Assembly (NCBI GenBank): GCA_964474295.1
Contig: CAYYRN010000030.1
Coordinates: 1-24,923 of the forward strand
Source of the DNA: SIG575 sp964474295
GTDB taxonomy: Bacteria > Bacillota > Clostridia > Oscillospirales > Acutalibacteraceae
Direction of reading: 5' to 3'
Length of the DNA: 24,923 nt
The position numbers and the translations under genes were made by a program. The notes under the pieces are model-generated. The model did no database searches. It saw only the letters and a program-made list of their open reading frames with translations, and was not told where the DNA came from. Below, in pieces: positions 1 through 8,690 of the stretch. How positions within the stretch are numbered: the stretch's first letter is position 1; every line of letters starts with the position of its first letter.

Positions 1-2
1 TA

Positions 3-2645
3 AACGGATTGCCGGTTGTTTTGGTAGAATTGAAATCTCCTTCTCGTGAAGAAACAGATGCATCTGCAGCATACAGACAACTTCGTAACTATATGATTGA
101 GATTCCGTCAATGTTTGTTTATAATGCTATTTGTGTTATGAGCGACCAGTTGACTTCTAAGGCAGGAACAATAACATCGGGTGAAGACCGTTTTATGGAA
201 TGGAAAACCAAAGACGGAAATTACGAAAACACACAGTACGCACAGTTTGATACTTTCTTTGAGGGAATGTTTCAAAAAGAAAGACTGCTTGATATTATTA
301 AAAACTTTATTTGTTTTTCTAACGACGGAACAAACAAAATTAAAATACTTGCCGGATATCATCAATACTTCGCAGTTCGCAAAGCTATTGTATCAACACA
401 AAAAGCTACCTTTACCGATGGCAAAGGCGGTGTATTTTGGCATACGCAAGGTAGCGGTAAATCACTGTCTATGGTATTTTATGCACATTTATTGCAAGAA
501 GCATTGGAAAGCCCTACAATCGTTGTTCTTACAGATAGAAATGACCTTGATGACCAACTCTACGGACAGTTTGCAAAGTGTAAGGACTTTTTAAGGCAAG
601 AACCTGTTCACGCAGAAAGTCGAGAGCATTTGAAAACGTGGCTTGCAGGCAGACAGGCTAACGGTATCATTTTTACAACAATGCAGAAGTTTGAGGAATC
701 AGTAGACAGTCTTTCTGACAGAAGAAACATTATTGTTATGGCAGACGAGGCACACCGTGGACAATACGGACTTGCCGAAAAAATAAAGATAACAAAAAAT
801 GAAGCCGGTGAAGAAGTAGCAAAACGAGTTGTAGGTACGGCTCGAATTATACGTAACAGTTTGCCTAATGCTACATATATCGGATTTACCGGGACGCCTA
901 TTTCTTCAAAAGACCGCAGCACTCGTGAAGTGTTCGGTAATTATATTGATATTTACGATATGACACAGGCTGTTGAGGACGGTGCAACAAGACCTGTATA
1001 TTACGAAAGCCGAGTTATCAAACTCAATCTTGACAAAAACACATTAAAACTCATTGATGCAGAATATGACATAATGACAACTGATGCAGATGCGGAAGTT
1101 ATAGAAAAGAGCAAGCGTGACCTTGGTCAGATGGAATCAGTTTTGGGTAATGACCAAACTATAAATTCACTTGTATGTGATATTCTCGACCATTACGAAA
1201 ACAACCGAGAAAATTTGCTTACAGGTAAAGCAATGATTGTTGCGTATTCAAGACCGATTGCAATGAAAATTTACAAGAGAATATTGGAACTTCGCCCTGC
1301 TTGGTCGGAAAAAGTCGGAGTTGTTATGACTTCGGGTAACAATGACCCTGAAGAATGGCGAGAAATTATCGGCAACAAGCAACATAAGGATGAGCTTGCT
1401 AAGAAATTCAAAGACAATGACAGTCCTATGAAAATTGCCATTGTCGTTGATATGTGGCTTACGGGATTTGATGTGCCTTCTCTTGCGACTATGTATGTTT
1501 ACAAGCCGATGTCAGGTCACAATCTTATGCAGGCGATTGCTCGTGTTAATCGAGTTTTCAGAGATAAAGAAGGTGGACTTGTAGTTGATTATGTCGGCAT
1601 TGCATCTGCACTGAAGCAAGCAATGAATGATTATACTACCCGTGACAAGAAAAATTACGGAGATACGGATGTTGCAAAGGTTGCTTATCCTAAATTCCTT
1701 GAAAAACTTTCTATATGTCAGGATATGTTCCACGGATACGATTATTCTAAATTTATGGCAGGAACAGACCTTGAAAGAGCAAAGATTATCAGCGGTGCTG
1801 TAAACTTTATCATTGCAAGAGAAAAGCAGGATGATAAAGATACTTTTGTTAAGGAAGCGCTTATGTTACACCAGGCACTTTCGCTTTGTTCATCACTTGT
1901 AGCTGAAACAATGAGATTTGAAGCGGCGTTCTTTGAATCTGTCAGAGTACTTGTTATCAGATTGATGAATACAGGAACAGGTAAGAAAATTTCTCTGCCG
2001 GAAATGAACGCTCGTATCAATGAACTTTTGAAACAAAGTATTAAAAGTGACGGAGTAATCAATCTGTTCTCTGATGTAAAAGAAGAATTTTCTCTCTTTG
2101 ACCCTAAATTCCTTGAGGAAATTGCAAAGATGAAAGAGAAAAACCTTGCCGTAGAACTTTTGAAAAAGTTAATTGCAGAACAGGTACATATTTATAAAAG
2201 AACGAATGTTGTTAAATCGCAAAAATTCAGTGAGATTATTCAGGAAGCAATGAACCGATACTTAAACGGTATGTTGACGAACGAACAAGTCATTGAGGAG
2301 CTTCTTAACCTTGCAAAGCAAATTGCACAAGCACAAAAAGAAGGTGACCAGTTAGGACTTACGGCAGACGAACTTGCTTTCTATGATGCTCTTACTAAAC
2401 CACAGGCAATTAAGGATTTTTACGAAAATGAAGAACTGATTGCCATTACAAAAGAACTTGCAGATACACTTCGCAGAAACAAAACTATAGATTGGCAGAA
2501 GCGTGAGTCGGCAAGAGCCAAAATGCGTATGCTTATTAAAAAACTGTTGAAGAAACATAAATATCCACCAGAAGGTATGGAAGACGCAGTTCAGACAGTT
2601 ATGACACAATGCGAACTTTGGACCGACAACATCATGGATGTATAG
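3..2645 (+). CDS. hsdR: Type I restriction enzyme, R subunit HsdR (5' end cut by window)
   Basis: This is the motor and nuclease subunit of a type I restriction-modification complex, which translocates DNA by ATP hydrolysis and cleaves unmethylated DNA. The frame is open to the left edge and the first in-frame TTG (position 9) lies inside a conserved motif, so the true start is upstream; about 880 residues are present of a usual 1000 or so. Counting from that TTG, VELKSP (6-11) carries the E-x-K half of the PD-(D/E)xK nuclease and QLRNY (24-28) fits the family QxxxY motif. Walker A QGSGKS is at 147-152, DEAHR at 246-250, then GFTGTP and the motif VI-like QAIARVNR. The C-terminal end looks complete. 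The nuclease Asp and the partner genes hsdM and hsdS are not in view. The family call is very secure; activity cannot be judged. Confidence 0.95.
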   Translation, partial: NGLPVVLVELKSPSREETDASAAYRQLRNYMIEIPSMFVYNAICVMSDQLTSKAGTITSGEDRFMEWKTKDGNYENTQYAQFDTFFEGMFQKERLLDIIKNFICFSNDGTNKIKILAGYHQYFAVRKAIVSTQKATFTDGKGGVFWHTQGSGKSLSMVFYAHLLQEALESPTIVVLTDRNDLDDQLYGQFAKCKDFLRQEPVHAESREHLKTWLAGRQANGIIFTTMQKFEESVDSLSDRRNIIVMADEAHRGQYGLAEKIKITKNEAGEEVAKRVVGTARIIRNSLPNATYIGFTGTPISSKDRSTREVFGNYIDIYDMTQAVEDGATRPVYYESRVIKLNLDKNTLKLIDAEYDIMTTDADAEVIEKSKRDLGQMESVLGNDQTINSLVCDILDHYENNRENLLTGKAMIVAYSRPIAMKIYKRILELRPAWSEKVGVVMTSGNNDPEEWREIIGNKQHKDELAKKFKDNDSPMKIAIVVDMWLTGFDVPSLATMYVYKPMSGHNLMQAIARVNRVFRDKEGGLVVDYVGIASALKQAMNDYTTRDKKNYGDTDVAKVAYPKFLEKLSICQDMFHGYDYSKFMAGTDLERAKIISGAVNFIIAREKQDDKDTFVKEALMLHQALSLCSSLVAETMRFEAAFFESVRVLVIRLMNTGTGKKISLPEMNARINELLKQSIKSDGVINLFSDVKEEFSLFDPKFLEEIAKMKEKNLAVELLKKLIAEQVHIYKRTNVVKSQKFSEIIQEAMNRYLNGMLTNEQVIEELLNLAKQIAQAQKEGDQLGLTADELAFYDALTKPQAIKDFYENEELIAITKELADTLRRNKTIDWQKRESARAKMRMLIKKLLKKHKYPPEGMEDAVQTVMTQCELWTDNIMDV

Positions 2646-2667
2646 TAAATACTATATCAGACTTTAG

Positions 2668-2882
2668 GGTGTTCCTAACAAATACCGTTTTGTGGCCGCA
2701 GGAGTAAAAACAGTCTGCTCGCTAAGAATAAACATCAACTTTAAATTCACAAAAACAAAGGCACAGTTTACAAAAGATGAAATGAATGAATATAGAGCAG
2801 CAATATTGAAAACAGGGGGGGGATAAGTCTCTTTCTTGATAAAAAGGGTGAAAAAATTGATGCATACAATCAAAAAAGGTGA
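2668..2882 (+). pseudogene. Decayed ORF with a frame break at a G8 tract
   Basis: No intact gene occupies the gap after hsdR, but two abutting plus-strand frames read like protein. Frame one runs from just after a TAG at 2665 through NKYRFVAAG and FTKDEMNEYR to a TAA at 2824. Frame two takes over at the run of eight G (2815-2822) and continues with ISLFLDKKGEKIDAYNQKR to a TGA at 2880. Either nine or six G would join them into about 72 codons. No start codon with a plausible ribosome binding site precedes it; the first in-frame candidate is GTG at 2692. I do not recognise the family. It may be a remnant of a longer gene, a sequencing error in a homopolymer, or chance. Confidence 0.35.
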
Positions 2883-2909
2883 TAAAGAAAGAATAGGCAG
2901 GGTGGATAA

Positions 2910-3650
2910 ATGAAAACAACCTTTTTTAACAGTTCATATGAGTATTTAATGAAAATCAGTATACAAGAACAAACATATATCGTGAAACCAAGAAAAGACA
3001 TAACAATAAATCTTAACAGTACTGAAAATAAAATAGAAATTGTTCCGATGGTTAAAAGTAAAATGAAGGTTTCGCTAATTGAACTATATTTGGATACGGC
3101 TACACCTGAAAGTATACGAGGTTTTATTGTGTGTAAGTATACAGGAATTTTAAAACAAACCGAAGATTTTGAACGATTTACGATTATAGAAAACACATCA
3201 AGAGAAAAGGGCAGTATATATTTTTTGTCGGTAAAGCTTTTGTCTGCAACTACGGAGATGTTTGATATAAAATATTCAGTTGTTGATGCAAATAAAGCAA
3301 TAAGAAAATACTGTATTCTTATGAGCTTAATTACCGGCGGAATCCCTTATGCGATTTTAGCATCAGTGGCGGTTTTTAGTGACTTTGATGTTATAGCGTT
3401 TTTATTTTTAATAGTAATATTATTTATGATGACTATTCCGGGTATTAAAAAGCAAAAAGACTTTAAAAATAAATGCAACGATTCGTTTGCTCAATATTTG
3501 CTTACTCTTCCGAGTGAAAAAAAGCATGAAGTTGATAGATTACTTGATCAAATAAAAACCTCATCAAATGAAAACTTGCCGAAACCGCTGAAACTGATCG
3601 AAAATGTAATTGTTGAAATTCGTGGATTTATCGGATCGTTTAAGCGATAA
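2910..3650 (+). CDS. Hypothetical two-helix membrane protein
   Basis: The 246-residue product is not recognised. An ATG start with AGGGTGG about 6 bases upstream supports this start. Residues 1-130 form a soluble, beta-rich-looking region without a signal peptide. Two hydrophobic segments follow, at about 134-156 and 160-179, separated by a short acidic turn (SDFD). A charged C-terminal region of about 65 residues, rich in Lys and Asp/Glu, ends the protein. The two helices would form a hairpin with both soluble parts on the same side, probably the cytoplasm. It lies between hsdR and a terminator-like hairpin, so it may be accessory to the restriction locus or an unrelated cargo gene. No catalytic motif is visible. 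Confidence 0.7.
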   Translation: MKTTFFNSSYEYLMKISIQEQTYIVKPRKDITINLNSTENKIEIVPMVKSKMKVSLIELYLDTATPESIRGFIVCKYTGILKQTEDFERFTIIENTSREKGSIYFLSVKLLSATTEMFDIKYSVVDANKAIRKYCILMSLITGGIPYAILASVAVFSDFDVIAFLFLIVILFMMTIPGIKKQKDFKNKCNDSFAQYLLTLPSEKKHEVDRLLDQIKTSSNENLPKPLKLIENVIVEIRGFIGSFKR

Positions 3651-3691
3651 GCAAATGAAACAACAGGAACAATAAGAGGACGATTCTGCGA

Positions 3692-3720
3692 TTGACAAAA
3701 TTAAATCTTTTTCTTATTTA
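3692..3720 (+). promoter_or_regulatory. Possible sigma-A promoter directly before a hairpin
   Basis: TTGACA at 3692-3697 is followed, after 17 bases, by TATTTA at 3715-3720. The -35 is consensus and the -10 is poor. Transcription would run straight into the hairpin at 3733-3764, giving only a very short RNA, so it may be a chance match in AT-rich DNA. Confidence 0.25.
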
Positions 3721-3732
3721 TATTAATTACAA

Positions 3733-3776
3733 ACGGCAGGTCTCTGTAAAACGAGGCTTGCCGTCTTTGCTTTAAG
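3733..3776 (+). terminator. Terminator-like hairpin after the membrane gene
   Basis: ACGGCAGGTCTC (3733-3744) pairs with GAGGCTTGCCGT (3753-3764) over 12 positions, two of them G-T wobbles, with an 8-base loop. The tail CTTTGCTTT is only moderately T-rich, so termination may be partial. It separates the hsdR-side genes from the promoter of the next gene. Confidence 0.6.
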
Positions 3777-3874
3777 AGTATTTTTATTTCCGAGCAGTCA
3801 ATGACAGTCTGGTGGTTATATATCGTTTGTTGATTAAAGCTTAACAATTTTTGATACTTTTTAATAAAAAAACG

Positions 3875-3903
3875 TTGAAAAAGTTAAAGAATTGGTGTAT
3901 TAT
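3875..3903 (+). promoter_or_regulatory. Sigma-A promoter for the dockerin protein
   Basis: TTGAAA at 3875-3880, a 17-base spacer and TATTAT at 3898-3903 lie about 50 bases before the ATG at 3950. The spacing is ideal and both boxes match well. Because the promoter lies inside the possible 5' extension of the ORF, it also argues for the later start. Confidence 0.7.
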
Positions 3904-3949
3904 TATAAAGGTTGTATGTTTGTCTGATTATAATTTTGGAGGACTTTAT

Positions 3950-6900
3950 ATGCGTTTCAAAAGATTATACAAATTTTCGGTGCTTGTTCTTGCACTTATT
4001 ATGGCGTTGTCGGCAACTTCCGTTATGGCATTTGCGACTTCGTGGAACGGCACGGCATCAGAAGTTGTTCCTTCTTCTTCGGAAGACGGATATTACCTGA
4101 TTGGAACCGCCGAAGAACTTGCGTGGTTCGCACAGCAAGTTAATTCCGATGCCGGTAATGCCGCTATTAAGGCTCGCCTTATAAGTGACATTTACTTAAA
4201 TGATGTCGAAAATGATGATTATTCGCAAAAGTGGGTTCCGATTGCGGATTATTCGGATTCAAAAAAAACTTTCAGTGGTATATTTGACGGCGGTAACCAT
4301 ACGATTTACGGGTTGTCCATATCTACTTCGGATAATTATCAGGGACTTTTCGGATATCTTGACGGTGCCGTGATAAAGAATTTGAGAATGGAATCGTCAA
4401 AAATAAAAGGCGGCAGTAATGTAGGTGCAATTGCGGGATATTCAAACAACTCCACCTCCATAACTTCTTGTATTGTCAGTGCAACGGTTTCGGGCGAGAG
4501 TAATGTAGGCGGAATCACCGGCTATCTTTTGTCAAAGAGCAGCATTTCGAGCAGTTCTTTTTCGGGTTCCGTTACGGGAACGGCTAACCGTGTAGGCGGA
4601 ATTACGGGATGTGCTTTTTCCTCTTGCACAATTTCACAAACATATAATGCGGCTGATGTTTATACAAGCGGAAAGTTTGCCGGAGGTATCTGCGGCACAA
4701 ATTCCGGCAGCGTTATTATGAGCTGCTACAATATGGGAAAAGTGTCCGGTGATTTGCGTGTTGCGGGTATAGCGGGCAATAATGTCGGAGATATATATTG
4801 CTGCTACAACGCATCAAAGGTTGAATCGATTTCCGACCCGGCAGGGCTTACCGGAGCAATTGCGGCATTTTATTACACATCCAACATTAATGACTGTTAT
4901 TACGATTCTGAGCTTTACACGGGAAAAGAAGATAATGCTGTTGCAATGAAAACAGATGATATGAAACGTCATACTTTTGTATCGTCACTCAATGATGCAG
5001 GCGGCAGCTTTTATTACGATTACCTTATAGCAAATAACGGCTATCCGATTTTATCTTGGCAGGTTAATCAAAATCTTTGGGACGGTACGGTTTCAAAGCC
5101 CGATTTGTCTGTTGACGGTAAATATTATTACATAAGCAATGCACGTCAGCTCGCATGGTTTGCGGGACTTGTAAACGGTACACTTGAAGACGAACCTCAA
5201 AACAGATCCGCAAACGCAATACTTGTAAACAGTATTGTTCTCAATGTCGGTAATATTAATTCCGCATCAAATGTATGGACTCCTATCGGAAGTGTAAACA
5301 ATGAATTTGACGGTGAATTTTACGGTAACGGATACACCGTAAGAGGCATTTATATCCCATCTGGCGATTCTGTCGGCTTGTTCGGTGCTGTTTCGGTGTC
5401 GGGTGTTGTTACAAATCTCACTGTTGCGGAGTCATTGATAAGCGGCGGCAAAGATGTCGGTGCCGTGGTGGGTGTCAACTACGGTGAAATAGAACGAATT
5501 AAAGTTATTTATGCCGATATTTCGGGCGAGAATAATGTCGGTGGTATTGTCGGCGGAAACGGTGGCTCAGTCAGTAATTCTTCAAGCATTTATTCCGATA
5601 TAACGGGTACTGATAATATAGGCGGCATTGTCGGTGAAAATTACGAGGGTTCAATTGTGGAAACCTGTTGTTCTTTTAATGATGTTACGGGCAAAACAAG
5701 TGTCGGCGGTATTACAGGCGAAAACAACTCCGATATATCTTTTTCGTTTAATGCGGGAACCGTCACAGCAACGGATAGCTGTGCCGGAGGAATTGCCGGA
5801 CGTTTGAACGGGTCAACAATCAGCAATTGTTATAACAAAGGTACTGTTACGGCTGCAAGCAAGGTCGGCGGTATTGCCGGTATGCTCAGAGAAAACGGAA
5901 AAATTGAGCTTACATATTCGGTCGGTACCATTAAAGGTGATGCTGATGCCAATGCAATACTCGGTCTGCTTTCAAACGGTGCGGTAAGTAAATCATATTA
6001 TGATAAGAAAAAAGTTAATGTTACCGATTCGCGTGCAACGGGACTTTCAACCGCCCAGATGACGGGTACGGACTGTCTTAGCAATATGACGGGATTTTCA
6101 CGTCAATATTGGATAACAACGGCTGATACCGATTATCACGTTTACTATCCTCAACTCGTTTCTTTTGAATCATCGGGTGATTTTGATTTATATGATGTTT
6201 CTGTTGAAAGCGTTAAGTACCTCAAAGACGGTCTTATCTGCAAGGTTATAGGTACAACCGAAACTTCATATTTCAAAACGCTCAAGGAAGCCTCGCAAAA
6301 AATCGGCAAGGGTATCGGAACAATCGAGCTTTTGGCGAATGTGACGATCAATTCAACTGTTACCATCGAAGGTGATGTTACAATCATACCTTCCGATGCT
6401 TCAATCGTACTTCTTAGAGAAAAGTACTTTTTTGATACTCCGTTTGTTGTAAAATCGGGTGCAACATTAAATTTCGGTGCAAATGATGCGGCATACGCTT
6501 CTCTTAATATTAACGGCAATAATGTCAATGACATCACAAACCAAAAATTCCCCTCATCTTTTGTAACTGTTGAAGAGGGAGCAACATTGAATTATTATGA
6601 TACTTCGGCAATAAATCATAAAGCCTTAAAAGGCGGATTTGTTTATAATTACGGTACCGTCAATTTTTACAGTGGAAGCATTTCCAATGGTACGGCAGTT
6701 CAAAACGGCGGTGTTGCATTTAACGAAGGTGAAATCAATGTTTACGCAACCGAAATGAAAAACAACAACAGTAAGCTCTCCGGCGGTGTTTTTTACAACG
6801 CAAATGGTACGATTAATATTAATACAAGTGCCGACATTCATAACAACACATCCGGTGAGGGCGGTGCTGCATACATTGAAAAGGGAACAGTTTCGATTCA

Positions 6901-8581
6901 CGGTGGCTCGCTTTATCTTAATTCCGCTTCCTACGGTGGTGCGATAAATATTGCAGAGGGCGGAAAACTTAAATTATATGACGGTTCTGTTTATGACAAT
7001 GTTGCAAGCGTAAGCGGTTCTGGTCTGTATAATGACGGTAGTGTTGAGTTTTATTCCGGCGGAAACATCGATTCGTCAAACGATATATATTTACCTTCCG
7101 GAAAAACGATAACTATGTCCTCAAAATCGGTATTTTCAACATCCATTGCTACCATAACACCCGAAACTTATTCTGAGGGTACTAAGGTTTTGAACGGTAT
7201 TTATACCGCAATGAATTCGAACCTTTGTGTTATTACACCGCAGTCCGATGTTGAATGGCACATAAATTCCGGCGGACGTTTGACGGCAACGGAAATTAAA
7301 TATGTTCTCACGGCAAGCTTCTTTAACTCCGATTCAGTTCCATATACTTCTCTTGAAGAAGCAATGGAGGATATCGGTGATAACCCTGCGATTATAACTT
7401 TGATTGATGATATTACCCTTAGCAAAACCGTGGTAATTAAGAGCAATGTTTCTTTTGAATCGGACGGCAATCCTCATACGATTTCGGTTGACAGCGGCTT
7501 TGAAGGGCCGATGTTTAAGGTTGTTGACGGTGCAATACTTTCTCTCGGAACAAGCGTTGATGATTGGGATACGGATGTTCTTTACATTAACGGAAGTAAA
7601 GTTTCCTACGACACGATGATTGAAGTTGTTGACGGTTCTCTCAAAATATATTCCGGAACAGTTATTTTCGGTGCTAATGAGATAGACAGTGCAATAAAAT
7701 CATCCGTTCTTGTTGAAATGTACGGTGGCAAGATAACGGAAAACAACGTTAAAGTCGGTGCGGTAAATATTGCAGACGGCAGCTTTAACTTGTTTGCCGG
7801 TACAATTTTTGACAATACAAGTGTAGGCGTTTATTCAAATGGAACGTTTACCGTTTATGAGGGTGCTTGTGTTGATAAATCAAACATTGTTTACTTGACC
7901 GACGGCAAGGTGATAGGTGTTGCGGAGCAGGAGCCCGTTTATGATGAAGATACGGGTGAAGAAATAGATCAAGGAATTGTAATTCCCGATTTGGTTGCAA
8001 ATGTCGATTTTGAAAAGTATTATGTTGACACGTCAATCATAAGTGGCAGTGAGGAGGATATACTTAAATATACGGGCAAGTTTTCCGTAAAAGATACAAC
8101 ATATACACTCGATGAGAAGAATTTCCTCAGGTCGGATACTTTTGTGATGAAGGATACTTCTCCTCTTGTTATCGGTGAAAATTGGATTTACGGTTTGTCG
8201 GTAAACACATATACGGCAAAAAGCATTTGTTTGCAATTTACAAATTCAAACATAGCTGTAATAACAAAAGACGGAAGAATAAAAGGTGAGGATGAAAAAG
8301 TCGGAACGGGTGATATTTTAGTACTGTTGGATGCAAACAAAGATGCGTACAGGTCACTGCCGATTTTGATTTACGGTGATGTTAACGGTGACGGTGATGT
8401 TGATGGTAATGATGCTGTTGTGGTTACACTGTTTAACTACGGCTATTTCAGTACAAATCAGTTTGAAAACGTCATCATTGAAGCTATGGATGTTAATCAC
8501 GATGGTATAGTTGACAGCGCTGATGCATCAATTATCGAAAACTTAGGTGTTTTTTCAGGCTCTGTAAATCAAAATCCGTAA
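3950..8581 (+). CDS. Giant secreted GLUG / beta-helix protein with C-terminal dockerin
   Basis: The 1543-residue product is an exported surface or cellulosome-type protein of unknown activity. The start at 3950 is chosen for the GGAGG 8 bases upstream and the signal peptide that follows at once (RFKRLYKF, hydrophobic core, likely cleavage after AFA near residue 29); the frame stays open 33 codons upstream but lacks a ribosome site and overlaps the promoter. Two related halves each open with a W-N/D-G...LAWFA segment (about 32-70 and 377-410) and carry GLUG-type repeats (V-G-G-I-x-G; about 154-285 and 499-647). A region rich in short repeats (G-T-V-N-F-Y-S-G type, about 760-1320) looks like a right-handed beta-helix. 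The end is a type I dockerin: DVNGDGDVDGND from 1477 and DVNHDGIVDSAD from 1514, both with a complete calcium-ligand pattern. No glycoside hydrolase domain is recognisable. It may be an adhesin or scaffold cargo. Confidence 0.9.
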   Translation: MRFKRLYKFSVLVLALIMALSATSVMAFATSWNGTASEVVPSSSEDGYYLIGTAEELAWFAQQVNSDAGNAAIKARLISDIYLNDVENDDYSQKWVPIADYSDSKKTFSGIFDGGNHTIYGLSISTSDNYQGLFGYLDGAVIKNLRMESSKIKGGSNVGAIAGYSNNSTSITSCIVSATVSGESNVGGITGYLLSKSSISSSSFSGSVTGTANRVGGITGCAFSSCTISQTYNAADVYTSGKFAGGICGTNSGSVIMSCYNMGKVSGDLRVAGIAGNNVGDIYCCYNASKVESISDPAGLTGAIAAFYYTSNINDCYYDSELYTGKEDNAVAMKTDDMKRHTFVSSLNDAGGSFYYDYLIANNGYPILSWQVNQNLWDGTVSKPDLSVDGKYYYISNARQLAWFAGLVNGTLEDEPQNRSANAILVNSIVLNVGNINSASNVWTPIGSVNNEFDGEFYGNGYTVRGIYIPSGDSVGLFGAVSVSGVVTNLTVAESLISGGKDVGAVVGVNYGEIERIKVIYADISGENNVGGIVGGNGGSVSNSSSIYSDITGTDNIGGIVGENYEGSIVETCCSFNDVTGKTSVGGITGENNSDISFSFNAGTVTATDSCAGGIAGRLNGSTISNCYNKGTVTAASKVGGIAGMLRENGKIELTYSVGTIKGDADANAILGLLSNGAVSKSYYDKKKVNVTDSRATGLSTAQMTGTDCLSNMTGFSRQYWITTADTDYHVYYPQLVSFESSGDFDLYDVSVESVKYLKDGLICKVIGTTETSYFKTLKEASQKIGKGIGTIELLANVTINSTVTIEGDVTIIPSDASIVLLREKYFFDTPFVVKSGATLNFGANDAAYASLNINGNNVNDITNQKFPSSFVTVEEGATLNYYDTSAINHKALKGGFVYNYGTVNFYSGSISNGTAVQNGGVAFNEGEINVYATEMKNNNSKLSGGVFYNANGTININTSADIHNNTSGEGGAAYIEKGTVSIHGGSLYLNSASYGGAINIAEGGKLKLYDGSVYDNVASVSGSGLYNDGSVEFYSGGNIDSSNDIYLPSGKTITMSSKSVFSTSIATITPETYSEGTKVLNGIYTAMNSNLCVITPQSDVEWHINSGGRLTATEIKYVLTASFFNSDSVPYTSLEEAMEDIGDNPAIITLIDDITLSKTVVIKSNVSFESDGNPHTISVDSGFEGPMFKVVDGAILSLGTSVDDWDTDVLYINGSKVSYDTMIEVVDGSLKIYSGTVIFGANEIDSAIKSSVLVEMYGGKITENNVKVGAVNIADGSFNLFAGTIFDNTSVGVYSNGTFTVYEGACVDKSNIVYLTDGKVIGVAEQEPVYDEDTGEEIDQGIVIPDLVANVDFEKYYVDTSIISGSEEDILKYTGKFSVKDTTYTLDEKNFLRSDTFVMKDTSPLVIGENWIYGLSVNTYTAKSICLQFTNSNIAVITKDGRIKGEDEKVGTGDILVLLDANKDAYRSLPILIYGDVNGDGDVDGNDAVVVTLFNYGYFSTNQFENVIIEAMDVNHDGIVDSADASIIENLGVFSGSVNQNP
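4409..4812 (+). repeat. First GLUG-type repeat block (protein level)
   Basis: Several degenerate repeats of about 20-30 codons, each carrying a V-G-G-I-x-G core, encode residues about 154-287 of the dockerin protein. Examples are NVGAIAG, NVGGITG, RVGGITG, FAGGICG and VAGIAG. They are diverged at DNA level, so the repeat is ancient rather than a recent tandem duplication. Confidence 0.75.
5444..5890 (+). repeat. Second GLUG-type repeat block (protein level)
   Basis: A second run of the same repeat encodes residues about 499-647, with cores DVGAVVG, NVGGIVG, NIGGIVG, SVGGITG, CAGGIAG and KVGGIAG. With the matching LAWFA segments before each block it shows that the N-terminal half of the protein arose by an internal duplication. 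Confidence 0.75.
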
Positions 8582-8601
8582 ATATGTGAATAATTAAGAA
8601 G

Positions 8602-8635
8602 GGAGCTGTAAAAAACTTTCGTTTTTTACAGCTCC
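8602..8635. terminator. Perfect 15-bp hairpin between convergent genes
   Basis: GGAGCTGTAAAAAAC (8602-8616) is the exact reverse complement of GTTTTTTACAGCTCC (8621-8635), with a TTTC loop. It lies between the 3' ends of the plus-strand dockerin gene and the minus-strand hydrolase, so it probably ends transcription from both sides. The T-run is part of the stem on both strands rather than a free tail. Confidence 0.8.
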
Positions 8636-8690
8636 TAACACTGATTTTCTTATTGTCAATATGATAACTTCAAAGAAAAACCGATATACC

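Noticed and set aside
3851..3949. 33-codon N-terminal extension of the giant protein
   Set aside because: It has no ribosome site, overlaps the -35/-10 promoter, and would bury the signal peptide; the ATG at 3950 has GGAGG.
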